Part shown: one piece after another, positions 12,128-23,785 of the stretch
Layout of the letters: the number at the start of each line of letters is the position of its first letter
Position numbering within the stretch: the stretch's first letter is position 1
From: Sweltsa coloradensis
Taxonomy: Eukaryota; Arthropoda; Insecta; Plecoptera; Chloroperlidae
Assembly: GCA_024449915.1 (NCBI GenBank)
Contig: JAMZAV010000317.1
Location: 7,501 to 71,500 of the forward strand
Length of the DNA stretch: 64,000 nt
Direction: 5' to 3'
The notes under the pieces: model-generated
What the model was told of the DNA's origin: nothing
What the model saw: the letters and a program-made list of their open reading frames with translations, nothing else
Databases searched by the model: none
Program-made: the position numbers and the translations under genes

Positions 12128-15100
12128 ACGACACGAGCCTGCATGATTGTGTAATTGTAGCTGTCTGCCGTGCCCAGCAATCAATACCCTCACTCACTCA
12201 CACCTGGTGCATGCAATCACTAAGCCGCGATGACAGGCGTACGAGCGTTTGTTATTTCAGGTATTTCAACAGATTTCTTCACTAAGAGTCGCGTTCAAAC
12301 GTTTGGCAATTCGTCTGTGACCATCAGGCTCCCGCGCAAAGCAGAAAGTAACAAGGAGTCGTTTCACGTTTGGCGGTTTCTGTTTCTGCTCTTGTACAAA
12401 ATATTGGAATACTGACACGTACGCTGAATAATTGTTAATCACGAATAAACGAATGACCTACTTATTTATTAGATCAGCAACAACAGGTCGAGATCCCACA
12501 AATGAAAATACAATCCACACACGTTATTACAATCATCACAACAATGATTATCAAGAACAACAATTTCCTCAGCAATTGAATAGATATATACGTATATGAA
12601 AATAGCTTAGAAATAGCGTGTTTTCTTTTTATTCATAACCAAAACTGGTTTTAGCAGCTGTTACTGTACACCAATGGAAAGAAAATGAGATTTTTTTACG
12701 TTTTTTTTTTTTTTTATTTCTACAGAATCGTACGTAATACCTTAAATTGAATGCATTGATTAATCACAATACTAATTTTACGTAAAAGAGCTCTCATCCT
12801 GAATTTGAAAGCGTATCGACTCCTACGCGTCCCACCATGCACTCAGCCTGTTATGTCGATCCGTGGCATGTACACAGACACCCCGCCGTACGCTCTCCTA
12901 GCTGCGTTGTTTTTACATCAGACATGATATGGCTGACAGTAAAAAAACATCCTGGAGTTAATAAATTCAATACCCCCTGGGTCTAGGTTTGCGGGAGGAG
13001 TTCAGGGGGGTGGGGAGGGGATTTCGCTTTCTCGTAAAAATTTGATACGGAGAAGTCTTTTTACGATCCCCGTATCCTCATATGCATAGTGTCTTCATGG
13101 AACGCCGAGTCAATATTACCCGGCCTAGGCCTCGAGCAGTGTAAGTGTAACGAGGCTGATGGCCCAAGGTGTTACGGATGTATTTTAGTTGTAAAGAGAT
13201 AAATTTATTCTTTCGTGAAAAGTTAAAAGATGTTTATCCTCCCTCTGCCCGTGTTCTCTTTAACTTCAGGAGCGCTCCAGGCGTCGATGTTGTTACGCAT
13301 GAGACGAACTTTGATTTTATTAAAGATCTATTCGTCCGGAAATTAAATTTTTCATAGAATATTAACAAAAAGTTTTCATTTTAAACAGGGAGATTACATT
13401 TTCGACATCTTGCAAGGTCCATATATTTAAAACTAAGGACAATCTGTAATGTCTTGCAGTAGCATAGCACCCACTTGTACAATTAAACTTTCTATTGTTA
13501 AAAGCTTGGAATGTAAGGAAATAAGCGGGTTTTGACTTTTAAGCAAACCTAAAATCAACAAAATTGAGATGTTTTCGATGTGTTATTACACTTGACCCGA
13601 GCTCCAGCTATTATGAAGGACAACTGTGCAACATATATTCTGCATGTGCTGTCAGTAGTTCGGGCAAACGAGAACCCATCATACTTCTGTGTCTGACCAG
13701 AGACTGTCTAGCTCACTATGTCTGCAAATAATGACCGAACAAACCTCCGCATTGTCTGACAGTTGATATGCCAGCCTATTTAATGCCAACTGACGAGTTT
13801 GATGGTTTTTGGTAAGTTTATCATGTATAAATAAGTAAATTTGTTTAAGTTGATATGGAACGAGCATGTGCGCTGACGTTCATCATTGAACGCGAGTCTC
13901 CCCCTGAAAAACATTGTTGGATGTGTATCGGAAAACATGCCAAGGAATATACTCTCGCTTTATAGGTGATTTTTTTATTATTTGGTATAAATATATGTCC
14001 AATAAGTATCTCAAGAGTCAATTCCACCACACGTCCTTTGATTTGAAAAAAGTCTTATACCATATTTATTGATAAAAGATCAGTATGTTGGTGATTAGTT
14101 TCTCAATGAAATTAAATCATGTTTTGCTGCTGTAGTAAGAGTTCAGTAATAGGCCTACTCTGTTCTTGCTACCAGTCCCGTAGAAAGACGCAAATCTTAT
14201 AAGATGATCGTAACAGCTGTTGGACAATTGTCATTGAGTAACACTAACACCACGATACTGTTGATTCTGGCGAGGGAAATTGAACAAGGCAAATAACTTA
14301 TTGCATGCAGCTACCGACACAATTCTTACATAACAACGAGATCGTTTATTTGTGTGCCGAAGTACACAACGATTCCAAGAATTGATAAAGTCACTTAATC
14401 AAAGACTCCTTGCCATGGAAATGTTTTCCTTCTGCCAACACTACGACCGTGCTGCTTCTCTTCGTTCACTGGAGGTACGTTGTAACTTGAATCAACAGCA
14501 TGGACTAGAGATTGGTTTGGTGATTGTTTTCAACAAAAGTGCATTTTCTCAATACCCCACCAACGGCGCCAGACACAAAGTAAGAAAATAAAAACCATTT
14601 CCTCAAGTTAAATCTTTTGTATTGTGTATGTTATGTTGTATCTAAGCGATATTATTATGAGCGTCAATTAAATCTGGCTGCAATATGGATATTTGCTGCG
14701 CCCAACGCAAGTACGCAAGTATGATCAGTTTTGGTGTGGTGCACACACAACGAAACTTCATAAGTGCGCAGGTTTGGGATAGACTTAAAATGTATTTCAC
14801 GCTATTAACAAATAAACTTATATTGAAGCCTACCCATAAAGTCCAGTGTAGTGTAGACCCTACTTATTCACTTCCATTCTTGTAAAGCAGAACTCACTAA
14901 GCGAATTATACTGAACCCTCTCCACGAGGAGATATTTTATTTCTTGCTACAATTCCACTGCATTAACGAGTGATTTCACCGTCAGCCTTCATGTTGAACA
15001 CATTGCCCTGAAGTGATGAATTTCTTTCTCCCCCTGATAAAGTGATGAATCTAGTCTCGCTGTGACGCGGTGCATCATGGGGCTTCTTAAAGTGGCGTCT

Positions 15101-15661
15101 CGCTCGTCTCGGCTGACGTGTGGACTCAGATCGCTGCTACTCTCACATCGTCAACAACACTTTGCTCGCAAGAAGCCACTTCGTTCCATCTTGATGTTGC
15201 TCTGTCCTAATGTGAAAAAGATCTTAGAAAATGCTCTTTAAAGTAAAGTTGATTTATGCGATGGTACGATTAAAGTAGAGAAGCGTTTGCATAATATTAA
15301 ATAAATTCAAAATTAGATACGATGAGTGATGTTTTTCCGAATATCGGTTCGGCAACATTGTATAGATATTGTTGAATGATATACTACAGAAGTGTTGTCA
15401 ACGGCATCGTAATGTTGAAATCTATGCCGGGAAATGTTGTCTTAATAGCAATGGTTTCAATAAATTAATTAATTAAATTAAATTAAAGATATATTTAAGA
15501 ATATCATTAATGGAGGGAAAAAAAGATTAAAAATAAGAAAAAGAAAAAAAAGAAAGAAAAGAGGGAAATGAGAAAGAAATTCACATTTTTAATGTAATGT
15601 GTTCAACATGAGAGTAACGATGAACTGTAGCAAGAATGAATAAATAAATTAAATACAAAAA
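12128..15661. other. unannotated
   Basis: About 3.5 kb without a recognisable gene or repeat. The region 15060-15200 is CpG-richer but lacks an ORF or splice pattern. Confidence 0.4.
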
Positions 15662-15731
15662 AATGAGTGAGTGAGTGAGTGAGTGAGTGAGTGAGTGAGT
15701 GAGTGAGTGAGTGAGTGAGTGAGTGAGTGAA
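15662..15731 (+). repeat. (GAGT)n microsatellite
   Basis: About 17 units of GAGT, decaying into AAGTGAGAGAAGAGAG on the right. Confidence 0.95.
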
Positions 15732-15789
15732 AGTGAGAGAAGAGAGACACTACTCATTTGAGATTTAATTCCCTCTTCCCCCTAACCTG

Positions 15790-16065
15790 ACCTAATAGTC
15801 TTGGTTTGAGCGCTAAGCGTTCGACTCTGATTCGGGAGGTCCCGAGTTTGAATCCCGTCGAAACCGGCAATCCTGACTGAAGGTTTTTTCCGAGGCTTTC
15901 CCCAGTTGTTAGTGCGAATGCAAGGGATTGGTCCTCTTTAATAGCCCTCGGACATCCCTTCACAATTGTCCTATCCGCAATATACCTAGTTAGTCACCTG
16001 AAGAGGGTCACACCGGTTAAATATGATGTGTACCCTACAGCGGGCATCCCACAGAAAAAAATCTA
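15790..16065 (+). repeat. tRNA-derived SINE, family S (copy 1)
   Basis: GGTTTGAGCGCTAAGCG (A-box region) and GAGTTTGAATCCCGTCG (B box) form a tRNA-like head at 15800-15865. The body contains ACCGGCAATCCTGACTGAAGG and TTTTTTCCGAGGCTTTCCC, then ends in an A-rich tail (CACAGAAAAAAATCTAG). A minus-strand relative at 61492-61660 shares head, body and A-rich tail, which supports the boundaries. SINEs with a TTTTCCGAGG-type body are, to my knowledge, common in insects; I do not assign a name. Confidence 0.8.
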
Positions 16066-16409
16066 GTATGTTATTATTGCCGACTGGATATCTCAAACAG
16101 TCCTGTGTTTATTCTCGGAAAACTCATTAGCTATATTTTCCTCGTATTTTCTTGGCTCTATTGAAGAGTATTTTTCTTGGCCGTGCGATGGGTTTTGATT
16201 CCTCCGGTCCACGTAACGCCATGTTTATCTCCCCCCCCCCCACACCCGGGCCCGGGGCGGCCAGGCCAGGCTAGGCCCCAGGCCCACTATACAGTATATC
16301 GCGCGCACTTCAGATTGGATTTCTCTACTGGGTCGTACAGTCCGTGGCAAATGTCGTTGAACTTTTCCCCCGCGGGGCTTCAGATACCTCATGTTTTTAT
16401 CGAAGGTAT
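16066..16409. other. flank of the LTR element; C11 run
   Basis: GC-rich around 16231-16290, including a C11 run. No gene seen. The last four bases, GTAT (16406-16409), are the left target duplication of the LTR element. Confidence 0.5.
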
Positions 16410-17256
16410 TGTCATGTATTAGGGTTGGACCCTAACACATGTGTCTACTCAACCGGGAAGATGTCACGATCATGCTTGACGTCATTTACGCCAGAGAACA
16501 TACCGACGTGAGTTCTTTAAAGGGGTCAAAAAGTCTAGTTACTTTCCGGTGAGGCTCATTTAGTCGCAATACTGGAAGGGAATCGCCCCGCCCATAAACC
16601 CCTGAATATTTAAAGATTGCACAATAAAAGTGCAAGTAAATCGGACTTTGATTAAGTGCACTGAAGGGAAAGAGTGCTGAGGTACGTAGAGACGTGCGTG
16701 GAGAAGAGGGAGACGAGCGACAACCGTTGACGGAGGAGGTCAGGACAGTGTAAACAACCACCGCAACGTGAACCACAAATGTCCTGGAAGAGTTCTAAGT
16801 GAGGATTGCCGAATGAAGAACCAGAACAAGGATTAGCCATCGGAAGAGGTGAAGTGAGAAGACATCGCCCGGGTTCGACATCAGGGTGTCGGAGGGGCCA
16901 GTCTAAAACCACATACCAGGAACCCACAAGCATTGGGGTAAGCCTGCCACACCCATTAGTAAGTCATAGAGTCAGTAGAGGTATAAACCCACGGTCTGCC
17001 AAAACGGAACTCGTAGGTTCGATCCTAGGCCAGAATAGGAGGGTTATTATGTTCTATTCTAATACAGTGCTGGTCTCTTAAGTGGAATCACGTCTAATTA
17101 CTGTGTCTACATCCCCCTCATGAACCCAAACATACCCACGATCTCTGGTCCGTGCTAGCTATTTAAGCCTAAAGATTTTTACGCTACGCCCCCACTTAAA
17201 CACTCATTTGGCGATCACCACCCTCAGCCAAGGGCCTAAATAGCTATGCTTTGACA
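16410..17256 (+). repeat. 5' LTR
   Basis: 847 bp with TGTCA...TGACA ends. TATTTAAA (about 16608) and AATAAA (about 16622) could serve as TATA and polyadenylation signals. A tRNA B-box-like GGTTCGATCCTAGG occurs near 17015 and is kept in the other LTR. It differs from the 3' LTR mainly by short indels, many in homopolymers. Confidence 0.9.
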
Positions 17257-17274
17257 TGGTGATGGCGCCGGATT
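17257..17274 (+). other. putative primer binding site
   Basis: TGGTGATGGCGCCGGATT starts immediately after the LTR with the TGG that pairs with the CCA end of a tRNA. I could not match it to a particular tRNA. Confidence 0.55.
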
Positions 17275-17389
17275 TGTATATTTTGCAATTTTTGTGTACT
17301 GTGTACAAAATGGGTTTTGGTGGGTTATTTTGATGGAGTAGATAGATACTCTGTGGGTGTCCGGGCGTTTAGCGCGCCTGCGTAAGTAG

Positions 17390-18790
17390 GTGGCGGCTGG
17401 CGTCCCTATTGTCTCGGCGACCAAGCTGGCCTGGCCGTGTCCGGTGAACTGCAAGCTCAGCATGAAGTTAGTACGTACACAGATCTTACCTGAAAAGTAT
17501 CGAGAGGGGAGGGATGCTGCGGAGATTTGGATTAGAACTTATGAAGCAGCGGCGTCTATAAATGGCTGGTCAGATGATAAAAAGGTAGATCTTTTAGATT
17601 TCTTTTTGACAGGTAGTCAAAATGAATGGTATCTCTATAAGACGTCGGAACATAGTCGGAAACCGTTTGATGGGGTTGGGGAACGTCCAAAATTAGAGTG
17701 GTCGGTGCTCAAGGCTAGTTTTATTAAATGGTGGGGTGTTTACCGGGAGGATACTCACCATCAGAGTATTGTCGACCAACAGGTTCCGTGTTCGACTCCA
17801 GGGAGCACTCTTTATCAAAGGGTGGTTTCAGTCTTCCCCAATCACAGCAAGGGGGCATTCACTCTTATCCTCAATTTCAACAGGGGCTGTGGGGTCCGCT
17901 TATGCATTCCAACAGGGGGCTAGGGGGGCCAATTGTATTCCAACCAGGGGGCTATGGGGGCATCTAGCGCTTTTTCAGCAGGGGGCTATGGGGCCCGCAG
18001 TGGCATTTCAACAAGGTCCTCAAATGCAGCCGGTATTTTTTCCCGCGTCTATTCCTCAATATCCCAATGCAGCAGGGGTTGCTTCAGGCAGCAGCCTGTG
18101 GGTCAGATGGGCCAAGGTAGTACCCCAGTTTGTATCAGGGGGGTAATAAGATATACCAAGGTGGAAATCAGATGTACCAGGGTGATAGTCAGGTATACCA
18201 GGGCAGTAGTCTTATGCCACATAGCACTTGGAGTAATTGGGTGTTACGAATGGTTGCAAGGGTCCAGCGGAAGGGGAGAAAGCGTCAGCCTATGTTCTTG
18301 ATAGGGTCGGCAGTGTGCTAGGGTGGACCCAACGGATGACGGGTCGGGAAAAAGAGCTAGGTGGTTTTTTAAAAGGGTTTTTTGGGCCGGAGGTCCAAAA
18401 AGTGCTGGTAAAATTTTCGTGTACGGATTATGATGATTTGTTGGACATAATACAGCGGCTGGAGGGATTAAACAAAGAGCGATTTGCGTTTGTTATGTCT
18501 CTTTTGGGGGTGGACCCGGTAGTGGAGCTTTCAAACAAAACCAGTCGTTCAGTTGGATCGGAGGACAGAGGATTTAAGGGAAGAATTTAATGATCTGGGG
18601 AGTGATAGTAATTGTCAAAATGCAAATTTGTCAGAAAAACGATTCGGGGGTTTTAGGGTGCGGTGAGATACAGGGACCCAGGGGTCAGGAGGTATTGTCC
18701 ACCGATCCCCCTCAGCGTGATTTTGACGGAAGGGTGGTTTGTTTTACTGTCGAGAACAGGGTCATTTTAAGAGGGACGTGCCCAAGTAGC
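17390..18790 (+). pseudogene. gag-like gene, frame-broken
   Basis: The first open segment (to about 17760) contains a capsid-type pattern: RDAAEIWIRTYEAAA, then GWSDDKKVDLL and GSQNEWYLY, as in retrotransposon gag domains. A Gln/Gly-rich, repetitive middle (about 17780-18320, motifs such as YQGGNQ and QQGG) follows, spread over several frames. A second capsid-like part (REKELGGFLKGFFGPEV...DYDDLLDIIQRLEGL) lies at 18340-18510. Remnants of a CCHC zinc-knuckle pattern appear near 18740-18783 but are split between two frames. Capsid followed by knuckle is the expected gag order. Several frame breaks are needed, so it is not functional as read. Assembly indels are an alternative cause. Confidence 0.7.
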
Positions 18791-18924
18791 ATTCGAGGCT
18801 CGTCGAAGAGCACCTGTTTTTTGTCTCGGGGGAGCAGATACCATCTTCTGTGCCGTTTACACCGTTGGAGCCCCCTTTGTCTTGGGGAGTAGTAGAACCC
18901 TGAGGTGCCGACCGTTTGCAATAA

Positions 18925-19260
18925 TAAAGTAAATTTCTAAGGTTTTGTGTCCTGTGGTAAAGGATGGTGACATTTCGATGATGACTAATAGCTTGAAAAG
19001 GTAATTTCTAAGGTTTTGGCCCTGTGGTTAAAAGTAGTGACGTTTCGGTGACGATTAACAGCAATAAAGAGGAAATTTTCCAAGGTTTTGCTTTCTGTGG
19101 TTAAGGGTAGGGGACATTTCGATGGCAACTAATAGCAATGAAAAGGTGTTTTCTAAGGTTTTGCTTCCTGGGGTTTAAAGGGGGTAGTGACATTTCGGTG
19201 ACAACTAATAGCAATGACGAGGTAATTTCTAAGGTTTTTAGTTCTAAGATTGAGGATGGA
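18925..19260 (+). repeat. tandem ~74-bp repeat inside the LTR element
   Basis: Five related units, near 18930, 19003, 19077, 19150 and 19228, share TTTCTAAGGTTTTG and GTGACATTTCGGTGAC. In one frame they read as repeats of about 25 residues (SKVL...DISVTTNSN). Indels break that frame. Function unknown. Confidence 0.75.
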
Positions 19261-19487
19261 TGTTCTATGGTATCTACTACTCACGAGGATATAGGGGATG
19301 TTTTGTTGTCTAATAGTAATGAGGGGGGTAGTGGAACCGCTCACGTGGTTTATAGGGGATGCCTTGGGGATGTCACTGCTAGGGGGAGAGGGTAGTTCTT
19401 CGCTGTCTACCGTGCATGAAGAAGTAGGGGATGCTTGGGAATGTCACTGCTAAAGGGGAAGAGAGTAGTACTTCACTGCCTACTGTT

Positions 19488-19765
19488 CATGAGGACGTAG
19501 GGGATGAAGTGGTGGTTTCGCTTCGTAGTGACGAGGGCCCGAAGTGCAACAGTGCCTACGTCTTGTGAGGATAGGAAGGAACCAGATTGTGTTGTTTGCC
19601 CTATTGAGGAGTGTGGTACTTTAATGTCTACTGTTAAAGAGGACGTAGGGGATGAAGTGGTGGTTTCGCTTCGTAGTGACGAGGGCGGAAGTGCAACAGT
19701 GCCTACGTCTTGTGAGGATAGGGAAGGAACCAGATGTGGTTGTTTGCCCTATTGTGGAGAGTGGT
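19488..19765 (+). repeat. tandem ~158-bp duplication inside the LTR element
   Basis: TGAGGACGTAGGGGATGAAG at about 19490 recurs near 19648, and the following ~110 bp (through TGCCTACGTCTTGTGAGGAT) is nearly identical. The acidic reading (EDVGDEVVVSLRSDEG) is repeated in both. It continues the theme of the 74-bp array upstream. Confidence 0.8.
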
Positions 19766-19769
19766 AGGG

Positions 19770-21396
19770 GCATCCTTGTCCTACGCAGCATTGGTTAAGG
19801 GGAGCGCCAAAGGGGTGTCTACCCTAGTATGGGAATGGTGGCTGGAAAGTACCATTATCTCTTAAGTTCAAAGGAGTGGAAGCAGTGCTGTACAATTCGC
19901 TATTGGGTTTTAAATGGGTGGAAATGCCGTCTCATTTGCACTTGGCTTCAAGGGTGGAGGAACAGGGGGGGTTTCACAGTCCTATGTGTAAATGCATTTT
20001 TTAACCATGGACTTAATTCTCGTAGTTATACTGTTTGTGTTTTCATTTGGGGAGGTCTATATTAGCAGATGTGACTATGTTTTTTCTCAGTTTTCAATAG
20101 TCGGGCCTATGTATTCCGCTGAGCTAGTAATTGTCGGTCAAAGCCTTCTGAGTGAGGCACAGGCATGTGAATGAACATCGATTCTTCTAATGGGTCTGCA
20201 ATTAATTAATTGTTTGGTTTTGTCGATGCGGCAAAAGTTGCACATTCAAGATCTTTTGTAAACAAAGTTGACGTGGGTTCTTACCTGACTCTGGTGACGG
20301 TGAGCATGGCTGTATTAACAAGACAAACAAGTTATGTTGTTTAATAATTTATAAATTATATTTTTTATTATATAAATTAGTAATGTTTTATTTCATTTTT
20401 TTTGTTTTGTTAAATCATTCAGAACTAAAGTAAATTTAATCTGGTTATTTGTTTCAAGAAGTTTTGCTTAATTGTTAATTGTAAATTCCCTTGTTCGGTC
20501 TGTAAAATTGAGATTATAAAATGTTTTTGCTGGATTACGAGTTATGCTGGCGAGCCGAGTCACGGCAGTAATGTTATGTAATGCGTCAGCTGTTTGTTGT
20601 GGTGAACGGGCGAGCTGTCAAGTGAAAGCACGTGGGTTTGTTGTTGTACGCAAATGGCTGTTCGCTTTTTATTTATGTTACAGTTGACGCGCCCCGCTCA
20701 CTCGAATGGATATCGGGTGGAGGAAGGGAAAGCAGTACAATGCCTGCGGTTCTGACAGCGACGGAGAAGTGTCCGGCTCGTTTAGTCACAATGTCGGGAC
20801 CACACTGGCAAATTTTTTTGATTTTTAAAATCTAGGAATTTACCAGGAATTCCAAATATTATTACTTAGGGATATTGGACAGTAAATCTTAAAGTGCCTA
20901 CTTATTGTTTTCGTTTTGAATTACACACAAACAAATAATTAGCTAATTTATACTTGTGTTTTTTTTTTATTGTTTGTGAATAGACTAAGATATAGGGATT
21001 TTCAGGTTAAAATTATTTGATTCCTAATTCACAGGAATTATAGATTTGATTAGGAAGGTTTGACTGTCGTAGAGTCACGTCTTTTAAAATTAGTACCTGG
21101 ATGTACATGCCAAAGGCGAGGTTAGAGTTCGTCCGGAAAACGTGGGAAAATTCTTTGTTTTTTTTTCTTTCTTAACTAGGGTTTTCAGCTTAGGGGTCCT
21201 GGTATGTTGGTTTCCTGGTTCTTTTGGAGAGGATGTGGCGCCAAATGAAGTGAATCTTTGCCAAGACCAGAAGAGATCTTTCGGCCAAGACAAAGGAAGA
21301 GAAACAGGGGAAGAAGACATCATCGCCAGAGGAAATGTTAATAGTCAATGGAGGTCTTCAAGCTACAAGCGGCCCAGGTCAAAGGGGTCGTGCCCT
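19770..21396 (+). other. 3' interior of the LTR element, non-coding
   Basis: No conserved pol or env motif in any frame. Short ORFs at 19829-20174 include a hydrophobic run (ILVVILFVFSFGEVYI) too short and isolated to call an envelope. The rest is AT-rich up to the polypurine tract. Confidence 0.5.
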
Positions 21397-21413
21397 ATGG
21401 AAGGGGGGGGCAT

Positions 21414-22251
21414 TGTCATGTATTAGGGTTGGGACCCTAACACCAAGTGTCTACTCAACCGGAAGATGTCACGATCATGCTTGACGTCATTTACGCCAGA
21501 GAACATACCGACGTGAGTTCATTAAGGGTCAAGACGTCTAGTTACTTTCCGGTGAGGCTCATTTAGTCGCAATACTGGAAGGAATCGACCGACATAAACG
21601 CTGAATACTTAAGATTGCCCAACTAAATAGTGCAAGTAAATCGGGGCTTTGATTAAGTGCACTGAACGGAAGAGTGCTGAGGTACGTAGAGACGTGCGTG
21701 GAGAAGAGGAGACGAGCGACAAACCGTTGACGGAGGAGGTCAGGACAGTGTAAAAAACCACCGCAACGTGAACCACAAATGTCCTGGAAGAGTTCTAAGT
21801 GAGGATTGCCGAATGAAGAACCAGAACAAGGATTAGCCATCGGAAGAGGTGAAGTGAGAAGACATCGCCCGGGTTCGACATCAGGGTTTTCGGAGGGGGC
21901 CAGTCTAAACCACAAAACCCGGAACCACAAGCTTCGGTTAAGCCATGCACACCCATTAGTAAGTCATAGAGTCAGTAGAGGGATGAACCCCCGGTCTGCC
22001 AGGGCGGAACTCGTAGGTTCGATCCTAGGCCAGAATAGGAGGGTTATTATGTCATCTCTAATACAGTGCTGGTCTCTTAAGTGGAATCACGTCTAATTAC
22101 TGTGATACATCCCCCTCATGAACCCACCTACCCACGATCTCTGGTCCGTGCTAGCTATTTAAGCCTAAAGAGTTTACGCTACGCCCCCACTTAAACACTC
22201 ATTTGGCGAACACCACCCTCAGCCAAAGGGCCTAAATAGCTATGCGTGACA
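21414..22251 (+). repeat. 3' LTR
   Basis: 838 bp, begins TGTCATG and ends TGACA. It is preceded by a G-rich polypurine tract and followed by GTAT. By eye it matches the 5' LTR at well above 90% apart from small indels. Confidence 0.9.
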
Positions 22252-22387
22252 GTATCTTCCAACAAATTAGAAATATATTTTTGTATTTCCTATAATGGAA
22301 TCAAAATATTGTTAGAGAACAAGGTTTTGAGACGTTTTGTGTGGAAGGATAACAGTAATTTCCGAAACTTTGGACGACGTTACGGGG

Positions 22388-22555
22388 CGCCCTCCGATAC
22401 CCCACTCTCTGATACCCCACACTCCGATACCCCACCCTCTGATACCCCACATTCTATAGGCTCCACTCTCCGATACCCCACACTCTGATACCCCACTCTC
22501 CGATACCCCACACTCTGATACCCACTCTCTGATACCCCACCCTCTGAGGCCCCAC
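22388..22555 (+). repeat. 14-bp minisatellite (CTCTGATACCCCAC)
   Basis: About 12 units alternate between CTCCGATACCCCAC and CTCTGATACCCCAC, with one disrupted unit near 22450. It sits between the LTR element and the next Helentron-like copy. The WGIRE/SGVSE-rich ORFs on the minus strand are by-products. Confidence 0.9.
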
Positions 22556-22601
22556 CAACCCTCATAAAAGCCCATGTTACACTACGTAATGACTAAATAA
22601 A

Positions 22602-23376
22602 CTAGGAAAACGCTTAAGTCCCGCCGCGTTGATGGATGAGCGTTTTGTAGGTTTTTAGTTTGCGTGGGACTACTTTTTCTTTGCAAGTGCTTTGTGAATG
22701 CATTGTAGGTGATTGTTGTCAAGTTTCTATTGTTTTTTGTTAATTGATATTAAAAACCTCAAAAAACTCATATTAAATTTTATTTCTATGGATTCTTGCT
22801 AATTTTAAAACAACTTTTTCTTTCAAATGTACTACATCACCATAACCTTAATGTTCATGTGAAATATGAACGTTGTAGCCCCACCCGTTTGGTCAGAATC
22901 GGCCCAAATGTCACGAAAATACGCACTAAAATCGAAAAAAAATCGTAAAAGTACGTTTATTTTATGGGTTCTGGTTACCTTTTCAACTTTTTTTTCAAAA
23001 GGTACTCATCACCATAACCTTAATGTCCATGTAAAATATGAACTTTGTAGCCCCACCCATTTCGTCAGAATCGGCCCAAATGTCACGAAAATATCGCACT
23101 AAAAATCGAAAAAAATCGTAAAATTTGCGATATTCATGAGAAATATTTCTTCGATTGTACCCAAAAAACGTGGCACGTCTAAGTTCAGAGATTTCGAAGG
23201 TCCTGTCAAATTTTCATCAAGATCGCTCATGCCGTTTGCCCGGAATCGTGCAAACAAACAGACAAAAAACATACAAAAAAAAAAAAACAAACAAACAAAC
23301 AAAAAAACATTGGAGCTAAATTTTTTGAGGGGTCAGTGAAATTGAAGTTTTCGCTTCGCTCGCTTCGCTCATCCAA
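22602..23376 (-). mobile_element. Helentron-like element (copy 3, mixed subfamily)
   Basis: The 3' end (CTAG at 22602, then T; GTCCCGCCGCGTTG hairpin region) matches copies 2 and 4. The body instead matches the second subfamily at 55779 and 59491: ACCATAACCTTAATGT, GAACGTTGTAGCCCCACCCG, CGATTGTACCCAAAA. The 5' end is TTGGATGAGCGAAGCGAGCG at 23376. An internal unit of about 150 bp (ACCATAACCTTAATGTTCAT..., ACCATAACCTTAATGTCCAT...) occurs twice. The copy is therefore a chimera of subfamilies or an intermediate. Confidence 0.8.
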
Positions 23377-23785
23377 TAAATCCGTATTTAGAGTCTACCC
23401 ACTCAGTCATATGACTGATTTTCAGTGAGGGACATTAAACCAAAGCGACCAAGCCAACCCTGTAGTGTAGGCCCCGACGTAATCGACGAGTGAGCGATAT
23501 CCAACCAAAGATCGATATTTTTTAAAAGGAAATATAGCAATCAGTGGTATGGACAGTACGAACACCCGCGGATCAACGCCAGAATCAACTAGGCCGATTC
23601 AGAACAGCTTTAAATTTATTATGTGCCTCGTTGCTATAGGACGGCTCAAAAGTCACCGTTTACAAATTCGTAAGACAAGAACTAAATGACTTAAGTCCAA
23701 ATCAGAAGTTAGAAAACTTCCGACTTACGCAAGAATCGAACCCTGATCCTTCTGCATTGGAAGCAGGTAGGCTAACTACAAGACC

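Larger units (their letters stand above)
16410..22251 (+). mobile_element. LTR retrotransposon, complete ends, no recognisable pol
   Basis: Two direct repeats, 16410-17256 and 21414-22251, both begin TGTCATG and end TGACA. They flank a 4.2-kb interior. GTAT lies directly before the left LTR (16406-16409) and directly after the right LTR (22252-22255), a 4-bp target duplication. A TGG-initial primer-binding-site candidate follows the left LTR. A G-rich polypurine tract (ATGGAAGGGGGGGG, 21397-21410) precedes the right LTR. The interior has a broken gag (17390-18790) and a repeated region (18930-19770). I see no protease, reverse transcriptase, RNase H or integrase motif. It is most likely a non-autonomous relative of a Ty3/gypsy-type element mobilised in trans, or a deletion derivative. 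Confidence 0.9.

Noticed and set aside
16980..17045. tRNA gene inside the LTR
   Set aside because: Only the B box fits; no cloverleaf can be drawn, and it is within a defined LTR.
19829..20174. Envelope-like gene in the LTR element
   Set aside because: A single hydrophobic run in short overlapping ORFs is insufficient; no cleavage site, signal peptide or conserved envelope pattern seen.
22312..22575. Repetitive WGIRE/GVSE ORFs on the minus strand
   Set aside because: They translate the 14-bp minisatellite; a 14-bp unit cycles through frames and happens to lack stops.
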